A stretch of DNA of 64,000 nucleotides, from contig CP136063.1 of the NCBI GenBank assembly GCA_032622095.1, positions 73,819,980 to 73,883,979 of the forward strand. The letters are read 5' to 3'. The stretch is from Siphonodentalium dalli (Eukaryota > Mollusca > Scaphopoda > Gadilida > Siphonodentaliidae). The notes beneath the pieces are model-generated. The model was not told the origin of the DNA. It did no database searches and worked only from the letters and a program-made list of their open reading frames with translations. Within the stretch, counting starts at the first letter, position 1. Each line of letters opens with the position of its first letter. Positions 55,660 to 64,000 of this stretch are shown here, piece after piece. Made by a program: the position numbers and the translations under genes.

Positions 55660-56060
55660 AGAACAAACCAAGGGGGTGGACATTGAGGTATTTCCTCTGG
55701 CGTCAGGTCACTGGGTAATCGCAGCATATATACGGCCTCTTTCGTGTAAAACTTCCGCCCGAATCGGTTAACAATTATTTTGCGCACCAACCCTCCCACC
55801 CAATATTTCTGCTTCAGTTTTGGGAGGAGGTACCCCTTGTGCTTACAGCTATGCTTAGTGTGTTTCAGGTCTAGACATGCATGTGATCGTAGACCAGGAT
55901 CTCATGGTTGGCGATTGGGTGATGCCAAAAAAAGTATTCAGGATAACAAGAAAGCTGTCAGTCTTGTTTTCGACTACCTGGTGCTTTAGTGATTACTAAA
56001 AGATAGTCATTAAGGCATATATATAATTCTACCTTCTTCCTTAAGTCATATATATATACT
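55660..56060. other. No recognisable gene
   Basis: Short open frames only. ATATATATACTAG near 56060 begins the repeat cluster that follows. Confidence 0.5.
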
Positions 56061-58680
56061 AGAAGGTGACCCGACTTCGTCCGGGCTTTGACCTTGAATT
56101 GTCTATTTTGAAGGCCAAGGTCAAGTGGGGTCACGATTTGACCCGTCCAAAACACTGCCCGAACAAAAGTACCCGACAAAAGTACCCGTCTAAATCCATC
56201 CGGTTTCACCCGATTTGACCTTGAATTGATCATTTTGAAGGTCAAGGTCAGGTCGGGGTCACGATTTGACCCGTCCAAAACACCCAGTGAACAAAATTAA
56301 CCCTATGTATAAACTTTCGTCGAAATACCATCAAAATTGGCGATATGACCTTGAATTGACCCGATTTCAAGGTCAAGGTCACGTCGCACAGGCAAATGAA
56401 TATGCTTATGAGACTCCCCATACGAAAGTACCCCCACATACCAAGTTTCATCGAAATCCCGTGATATTCGGCGTTTGATCTTGAAATGACCCGATTTCAA
56501 GGCCAAGGTCACGTCGCACGGGCAAATTAATATGCTTATGAGACTCCCCATACGAAAGTACCCCCACATACCAAGTTTCATCGAAATCCCGTGATATTTG
56601 GGCGTTTGACCTTGAAATTACCCGATTTCAAGGTCAAGGTCACGTCGCACGGGTAAATTAATAGGCCCATGTCACTCCCCAGCCGAAAATACCCACACAT
56701 ACCAAGTTTCATCGAAATCGGCTCGGCCGTTATTGAGTCCATCGATTACAGACAGACACACAGACAGACACACACACAGATCTTCCAAAATATATAATAG
56801 ACTAGCCGATGAGCCCGACGTTGTCCGGGCTATTCAAAAACCAAATTTCAAGTCGATAGCTCTACCCAGCCCGACGTTCCAAATTTCAAGTCGATAGCTC
56901 CACCCGTTTCCGAGATCTGGTCTGCGCATGCGCGAGGCTGGCGTCGCACGGACTCGGCGACCCGATACAATTCGTATCCGGGGCACGATACATTCACATA
57001 CCAAATTTCAAGTCGATAGCTCCACCCGTTTCCGAGATCTCGTCTGCGCATGCGCGAAGCTGGCGTCGCACGGATTCGGCGACCCGATAAAATTCGCATC
57101 CGGGGCAAGATACATGCACATAGCAAATTTCAAGTCGATAGCTCCACCCGTTTCCGAGATCTCGTCTGCGCATGCGCGAAGCGGGCGCCGCACGTTCACA
57201 TACCAAATTTCAGGTCGATAGCTCCACCCGTTTCCAAGATCTGGTCTGCGCATGCGCGAACCTGGCGTCGCACGGGCTCGGCGACCCGATAAAATTCGTA
57301 TCCGGGGCAAGATGCATTCACATACCAAATTTCAAGTCGATAGCTCCACCCGTTTCCGAGATCTCGTCTGCGCATGCGCGAAGCGGGCGCCGCACGGGCT
57401 CGCCAATACGACAACGTCCACCGCCTGGTCAAACTACACACACGTACCAAGTTTCGTCCCGATCGGTCGAGAATCGTAGATTTGTATAAATGACAAACAT
57501 ACAGACAGACAAACAAACATACAGACAGAGGTCTTCAAAATATATATGAGACTTCAAAATATATATGAGACTAGCCGATGAGCCCGACGTTGTCGGGGCT
57601 ATTCAAAAACCAAATTTCAAGTCGATGAGCCCAAACGTTGTCCGGGCTATTCAAAAACCAAATTTCAAGTCGATAGCTCTACCCGTTTCCGAGATCTGGT
57701 CTGCGCATGCGCGAAGCTGGCGTCGCACGGGCTCGGCGACCCGATAAAATTCGTATCCGGGGCAAGATACATTCACATAGCAAATTTCAAGTCGATAGCT
57801 CCACCCGTCTCCGAGATCTGGTCTGCGAATCTGGCGTCGCACGGGCTCGGCGGCCCGATAAAATTCGTATCCGGGGCAAGATACATTCACATACCAAATT
57901 TCAAGTCGATAGCTCCACCCGTTTCCGAGATCTCGTCTGCGCATGCGCGAAGCGGGCGCCGCACGGGCTCGCCAATACGACAACGTTCACCGCCCGGTCA
58001 AACTACACACACGTACCAAGTTTCGTCCCGATCGGTCGAGAATCGTAGATTTGTATAAATGACAGACAGACAAACAGACAAACAAACAAACATACATACA
58101 GACAGAGGTCTTCAAAATATATATGAGACTAGCCGATGAGCCCGACGTTGTCCGGGATATTAAAAAACCAAATTTCAAGTCGATAGCTCTACCCAGCCCG
58201 ACGTTGTCCGGGCTATTCAAAAACCAAATTTCAAGTCGATAGCTCTACCCGTTTCCGAGATCTGGTCTGCGCATGCGCGAAGCTGGCGTCGCACGGGCTC
58301 GGCGACCCGATAAAATTCGTATCCGGGGCAAGATGTTGTCCGGGCTATTAAAAAACCAAAATTCAAGTCGATAGCTCTACCCGTTTCCGAGATCTGGTCT
58401 GCGCATGCGCGAAGCTGGCGTCGCACGTGCTCGGCGACCCGATAAAATTCGTATCCGGGGCAAGATACATTCACATACCAAATTTCAAGTCGATAGCTCC
58501 ACCCGTTTCCGAGATCTCATCTGCGCATGCGCGAAGCTGGCGTCGCACGGGCTCGGCGACTCGAGTTTCGTCCCGATCGGTCGAGAATCGTAGATTTGTA
58601 TAAATGACAGACAGACAGACAAACAAACAAACATACATACAGAGTGAGGTCTTCAAAATACATGTATATATGAGATATAT
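56061..58680. repeat. Cluster of four related modular repeats
   Basis: Modules begin with CTAG and a short GC hairpin (for example GAGCCCGACGTTGTCCGGGC) at about 56060, 56803, 57574 and 58128, and end with (CAGA)n/(CAAA)n and TTCAAAATATATATGAGA. Inside, CCAAATTTCAAGTCGATAGC, TCCACCCGTTTCCGAGATCT and TGCGCATGCGCGAAGCTGGC repeat up to several times per module. The first module differs: it carries GACCTTGAA and TCAAGGTCA words and CCAAGTTTCATCGAAATC. Similar non-coding repeats with this tail are common in marine invertebrates; whether they are SINE-, RTE- or Helitron-derived is unsettled. All apparent long frames here are repeats translated. Confidence 0.75.
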
Positions 58681-59012
58681 ATAATTCTGATTTCTTCCTT
58701 AAACGGACCATGATTGAATTTCAGCATTCTGCAGTATATGCATAATGTATATCCTTTATTTATGATGCAATACAGATAACACTTCCAAATATCATCACTA
58801 TGTCCATCAAACATGCTGAAAATTATAATTATGTATTCTAACAAAGAGTTAGCAATAGTGGAGCGGACGGAACCGATTTCAGAAAGTTTAGTCCATCGGC
58901 ACCACACACGGGCTTGTGATACATCATTTTGAAGGTTATGACATTCCGCATCGGATAGGACCCGGTGTGAAATATACAGATGATGCAAAAGATGATTTTT
59001 AGCTGATTAAGT

Positions 59013-60574
59013 ACCAAAATTCAGCAAAAATCCCTGTTTTTGTATTATTCGGCAAAATGAGAAATAAAAGTATAGAAACGCGAACATTTTGCGCTAAAAT
59101 ATTGTAGTCTACATACCTCTAGATATTTACTATGATAGTGGTACGATTTCTCTGATATAAAGAAGATTTTTTTTAGATTTATTGTTAAAATAGACAAAAC
59201 AGCGCAATTTTTTTAATTTTTTGCCTCACTTAATGGGCGATAGATCAATATTGTTTTGACCAAGGATATCGTATATAGTCTAGAAAAGTGCGGACATATA
59301 TACCGCATACGACAATATGCTGAATATGCCATCATATTTAACACGTGATGTGTTATGTAAGATTATTTCAACCCTCACCCCAAAATTCAGCAAAAAGTCA
59401 CTGTTTTAGGGAAATTCGGCACAAATGAATACAAAGGCACAGATATTCGGGATATGTTTGTGCTATGATATAGCAAGTTACACACTTATAAATACAAAGT
59501 AATGAAATGCCATGATTGCGGTGATAGATGTAAAAATTTCTTAAATTTACGTGGAAAATAGACAAAAAATCATTCATTTTCCGTTCTTTCGCCCCTCTTA
59601 ATAGGCGATTATTCAGTATTGCATTGAATGGACATCCATTATTTAATATAGAAACTTGTGGAAATATATACTGCATATGACTGTAAGATAAGGATGTCAT
59701 TCTTTGCCATAGATGCTATGTGGTTGTAGATTGTGTCACCCCCACCCCAAAATTCAGAAGGAAAAAATCAGTTTTATAAATTTCGGTATGGCAGAATACA
59801 AAAGCACAACTCCGATTATTTTGTGCTATTATATGGAAGTCTACCCACTTCGAGATAGACATTATGATAACGTCATGGTATCATTTACATATGGCAAATT
59901 TCGGAGTTTTCTGATGAAAGTAGACCGAATATCGTGAAATATAAACTTGTTTTGCCCCTCTACATGGGTGATAATTCAATTCCATTTTGAACAATAATCC
60001 AGGACAAAGAGTTGACGAGACACATAACGCATATGAATGTTTTCGGATTGTATCATCTTCTGTCGCATTTGTTTTGGTTACGTTATATTGCACCCATCGC
60101 CCCAACAATACAATACATTGCAAGATGAGACAAGCAAGGAATATTCCTATACACATTTATGCATTATACACATACCTTATCAAGCTGAGTCATTTGATAG
60201 TTACTTGAGTTGAAGAAATTACATCATTGTATATGTTTACTTCGCATAATATAGCTTCAAAGTTGTATAAAATTATACGTATTGGGAGGTTTAGTTATTG
60301 TTAATAACCAGGTTCAGCCATAGTACATGTAACTTGTAACGTGTGTTGCCATTACCAACGAAATCATCTGACTCACGTGACCATTCCGCTTACATGTACA
60401 CCATCAAACAACCGTTTAGACGTTTTGTGTCAAATGTGCAGCATTGCGAAATGTGTATCAGAGGGGTGTCCAATCTTTATATCAATCGACGAACATGTGC
60501 TTAGTTAACTTTTGTTAAATTCTTCAGCAGCGGTGACCACGCCGTTACTTTTCCTAAATGGGTTGTTGGTACGA
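59013..60574. repeat. Left arm of a large inverted repeat, partly 366-bp tandem units
   Basis: The part 59782-60574 is the reverse complement of 63189-64000 with few differences. Inside the arm, CCAAAATTCAG(C/A)A then CTGTTTT, TTCGGCA and TTNTGCCCCTCTTAATGGGCGA-like blocks start at about 59014, 59380 and 59746, a period of about 366 bp; the units have diverged. The arm's outer end was not found, because the partner leaves the window. No gene in it. Confidence 0.8.
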
Positions 60575-60789
60575 CTTCCTTTACATACCGTAGGTCGTCT
60601 GCACCCTGGAACCGATGAAAGTCATTGTTTTAGCGACATATGGGCATGGACTACCCACGAGACGGCACAGCCATTACGGTGAGCTCGCGATCTCACCACA
60701 TCTATTCATGGCTCAACCCTGCAAGTTGAGCCAAGGGGTCGTGTTTGGAATGAACCTGCAGCCACCCGGACTTGATGTCCCCCGTGGCT

Positions 60790-62790
60790 GCCATTTCCAT
60801 TTAGTCATATACTAGAATATTTGTTTTACATCAACAGTACTGTACAAACAGTATATACACTGAATTTTTCTGTGGCTCTCCTATCTGGGAGTCACCATCC
60901 ACGACTTTGCCCTATGGGGACCTTCCCACAGTATTTGGGGTTTTAATGCGTCACGATCTTCTTGGTCACAGCCATCAAATCGAGCCTTGTCATCAACCTT
61001 GCGATGTTTTTTAATTCTATCGATCGTCCTTGAATCCCCCTTGGGGAACCATGGCGCCGTTTCTTGGTTGGCCCATATTTCTTGGAATATGATGAGGAAC
61101 AGATGCCGTAATATCTCCAAGGCCTTGGTCATTACATGTCGAATTTCTCTGACCATGTATGTCTTCCAATGTGTCAGGAAGAATATATTTCTCCTGTGAA
61201 TTTGGTTTCACTTCAGGATAGGGTGGTTTTGGTTCAGCTCTTTGAAACTCATCCCCATTGTTTATGGTAGCAGAAACTACTGCTGTATTACCATGTGATC
61301 ATAGAGACCCATAATAGGTTCGTTAAGCTTTCTGAGCATTTGTGAATGTCCAGACCTTCCATGAGTCACATATGGCATATTCTGCCAATATCTGTGTTCT
61401 CTACGATAGCTGGTGCCTGATCCGTGCTGCTTATCGTGGTATAAGTGGGCTCGTGATCCGCAGTGTCAAAAGTTCCAATTCCTTCTGGGGAATTTGTGTT
61501 GATGTGCTCTGACAAGTGACGAGAAGATACTGTCTCTGGCAGAGTTTCCGATGAGTTAGATGATACAACTCGGTAAGCCTTAATCGTTTCGTTGGACTCA
61601 ATGATCAGCAGCTCGTGTGCTACATCATTTATGTAACATATGGTGTTTATCTTCCGATAAGTAGTCATACAGTTTCTTTGAGAGTGTGGAAACTGTTGTT
61701 CCAGTACCAATCAGAAACCTCACTGGCTGCCCATAGAGATTGCAATCTAAATACAGCCCCCCTCTTCAGAAGAGCTGTACATGTATCTAAAAAACTCGTT
61801 GGAGTTACGATGTCCACTTGTGTTCTGCTCGTCTCCCCTACCACGATAGGCATTATGACACATGTCGCGTGGATTGTGAGAAGTTCTGCATCTGGTGCAT
61901 TCTTTGTATTCGTGTGTGTTATAATCAGGATTATCATTATAATTATGTCTCCACTGTCTATCGTCACGACAGTCCATCCATGACTCATTTGTGTTACTCT
62001 TTTTCTCCTTGTTTTGGTTCTCCAAGTTTGTCATTCTTTGCTAATCTCCCCTTTACACCTCTTCACATCAGTCAATATTTGTTTTATCTCCTTCGTCTCA
62101 GAGATGGACTGTGATATCTGGGACGGTTGTGAGCTATTTTGAGTTTTCCCATTAGAACCAGTTTGGGGCTTCAGTTCATCTCTTATCTTTTTGAGTTCTT
62201 CAAACTCTATATTTTTGCTTTGTGTTGAGTCTGCTTCATTTACTGCCCTAGCATAGTATTTAGCCCTATGTTTGTCAGACTTGGCAAAAGCCTCTAATTC
62301 AACTGCATGTCTTATGCTCTCACCAAGAGAGCACGGTCGTGCTTGTTTTACCCTGAGCGTATATCTGGACCATACACACCACCAATGAATTGGTCCTTTG
62401 CCAAGGTGTCTCTCAATTCATGTGTTGCAGTATGATATTACATATTGGTCAGACGTCGGTAACTTTCCCCCTGCCCTTTGTCGTCGTGCACGTAATTGTA
62501 CGATCTGGTCAGTCAGGCTTTTGGCAGCAAATCGGCCTTTTATCGCACCAACAAGAACTTTGTAGTCTTCTTCTTGTCCTAGGAGTAGGTCACCGAGTGT
62601 TCCGAGTGCCAATCATCTCATCAATTTCCAATCCATTTATATTGGAACAAATTTCAAAGTGTGCTTGGTGGTCTAACCATGATCTTGTGCCATTATAGCT
62701 ATCTGGTGTCACAAATTGTTTCCGTTTTTCACCGGATTTTCTAGAACAATTTCGGTTCGGGTGGTATTTAGTGCAATGCATTACAATGCA
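60790..62790 (-). pseudogene. Ty3/gypsy gag(-protease) remnant between the inverted arms
   Basis: Minus strand: VTPDSYNGTRSWLDHQAHFE, then in another frame MALGTLGDLLLGQEEDYKVL, AIKGRFAAKSLTDQIVQLRA, RRQRAGGKL, then LRDTLAKDQFIGG and SIRHAVELEAFAKSDKHRAK: the capsid region of a gypsy-type Gag. Near 61890 CTRCRTSHNPRDMC could be a zinc knuckle of variant spacing, and FLDTCTALL near 61790 may be a protease DTG site altered to DTC. RT and integrase are missing. The end (60881 side, WVPN-like part with PQILWEGPHRAKSWMVTPR) resembles nothing I can name. Many shifts and stops. No LTRs were recognised; the flanks are the inverted arms. Confidence 0.65.
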
Positions 62791-63188
62791 TGCCTACCGT
62801 AAATTATTATTTGCTGTGTTGACACTTGACAGCTTACGCATAATAACCTATTGCACGCATGAATTACGCATATGGTACTACGGGTACATCACTAGAATAT
62901 GTGTTATTTCTATCAGTTGTCGATTTTCAATAGTTTCGAGAAACCCAAGTATATGGGCACGCGAGTTTTGCACGCATTCATCTAGTGTACAACTAACAAT
63001 ATTTATCATAATTAAATACAAACATAACTATATCACAATGCTGCGTGTGGCAAGAGGATTGAATACAACGAACGCCACTATTTTCTCCCAAATGGACTCG
63101 CAATCGTCACTTCTGTAAAAATGTGTTTAGACCGTACCATAAGCTATACTTGTAATTCTTATATGTATAGTACTACTATAATAGTAGT

Positions 63189-64000
63189 TCGTACCAACAA
63201 CCCATTTGGGAAAAGTAACGGCGTGGTCGCCGCTGCTGAAGAATTTTACAAACGTTCACTAAGCACATGCAGGTTCGTCGATTGATATAAAAAGTGGACA
63301 CCCCTCTGATACACATTTCGCAATGCTGCACATTTGACACAAAACGTCTAACCGGTTGAATGATGGTGTACGTGTAAGCGGAATGGTCATGTGAGTCGTG
63401 TGATTTCGTTGGTAATGGCAACACACGTTACAAGTTACATGTACTGTGGCTGAACCTGGTTATTAACAATAACTAAACCTCACAATACGTATAATTTATA
63501 CAACTGTGAAGCTATATTATGCGAAGTAAACATATACAATGATGTAATTTCTTCAACTCAAGTAACTATCAAACGCCCCAGCTTGATAAGGTATGTGTAT
63601 AATGCATAAATGTGTATAGCAATATTCCGTGTTTGTCTCATCTTGCAATGTATTGTATTGTTGGGGCGATGGGTGCAACAACGTAACCAAACAAATGTGA
63701 CAGAAGATGATACAATCCGAAAACATTCATATCATATCTTGTATGCATTATGTGTCTCCTCAACTCTTGAGAGTTTGTCCTGGATTATTGTTCAAAATAG
63801 AATTGAATTATCACCCATGTAGAGGGGCAAACTAGTTTATATTTCACGATTTTCTGTCTACTTTCATCAGAAAACTCCGAAATGTTTCCATCTGTAAATG
63901 ATACCATGACGTTATCATAATGTATATCTCGAACTGGGTAGACATCAATATAATAGCACAAAATAATCGTAGTTGTGCTTTTGTATTCTGCCATAACGAA
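63189..64000. repeat. Right arm of the large inverted repeat (leaves the window)
   Basis: Reverse complement of 59782-60574; for example CGCCGTTACTTTTCCNAAAT, GGGTTGTTGGTACGA lies at the inner end of both arms. Inner ends are 2.6 kb apart. Confidence 0.88.

Noticed and set aside
56848-58720. Many overlapping 60-113 codon frames on both strands, rich in RMRRRDLGNGWSYRLEI
   Set aside because: All come from the modular repeat cluster; long frames exist because repeat units have lengths that happen to be free of stops.
60881-61156. 91-codon frame as a separate gene
   Set aside because: Lies on the same strand just downstream of the gag remnant with shared decay, so more likely the tail of that element.
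1-64000. tRNA and rRNA genes
   Set aside because: No cloverleaf with convincing A and B boxes and no conserved rRNA core words were noticed; a covariance-model scan would be decisive.

Overview
This is eukaryotic, AT-rich, animal nuclear DNA dominated by transposable elements. Spliced-gene signals (GT/AG sites, an intron), LINEs of several clades, Ty3/gypsy remnants, many foldback or MITE-type inverted repeats and frequent TACATGTA words fit a marine invertebrate. My best guess is a lophotrochozoan, probably a mollusc; this is inference and rests on no diagnostic host gene. No rRNA, tRNA, CRISPR or bacterial operon structure was seen.

Layout. 0-5 kb: edge of a LINE endonuclease (minus), a MULE-type transposase fragment, and the 3' end of a LINE. 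5.1-6.4 kb: a foldback element whose arms are short tandem repeats. 7.19-8.26 kb: a small deleted Ty3/gypsy element with two 190-bp LTRs and a GGTAG target duplication. 8.9-10.7 kb: nested DNA elements sharing a GATTCGTCATCTC terminal motif. 10.7-13.9 kb: a LINE scrap, two more foldbacks, and between them a probable host exon with a PAN/apple-like Cys pattern. 16-19.8 kb: three minus-strand LINE pieces, one with an intact 307-codon ORF carrying a 2A-type peptide and an endonuclease but lacking reverse transcriptase. 21.4-24 kb: degenerate duplications around a MITE. 25-28.7 kb: LINE ORF1 lying against a truncated LINE ORF2. 31.6 kb: a perfect 62-bp-arm palindrome. 32.1-41.2 kb: a tandem array of about 0.43-kb units split by a 7.6-kb L1/Tx1-like LINE. 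43.2 kb: a foldback MITE. 44.2-47.8 kb: a broken gene with one recognisable intron, encoding an OTU-like domain followed by a transposase-like region that I recognise as the DUF7869 family. 48.5 and 55.3 kb: two copies of a TTAA-flanked, piggyBac-like MITE with two internal hairpins. 49.5-51.3 kb: a 1.78-kb terminal-inverted-repeat element. 55.0-55.24 kb: a collagen-repeat exon. 56.1-58.7 kb: a modular cluster of repeats. 59.0-64.0 kb: large inverted arms, partly built of 366-bp tandem units, around a Ty3/gypsy gag remnant; the right arm leaves the window.

How it fits together. There is no pathway here. The window records successive insertions: LINEs against LINEs, a LINE splitting a satellite-like array, and a MITE close to an exon. 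Almost all coding sequence is transposon-derived and broken. The only candidates for host protein-coding sequence are the PAN/apple-like exon, the collagen exon and possibly the OTU/DUF7869 gene, which may itself be an autonomous mobile element or a domesticated one that has decayed. All identifications were made by reading the sequence; no database search or alignment program was run.
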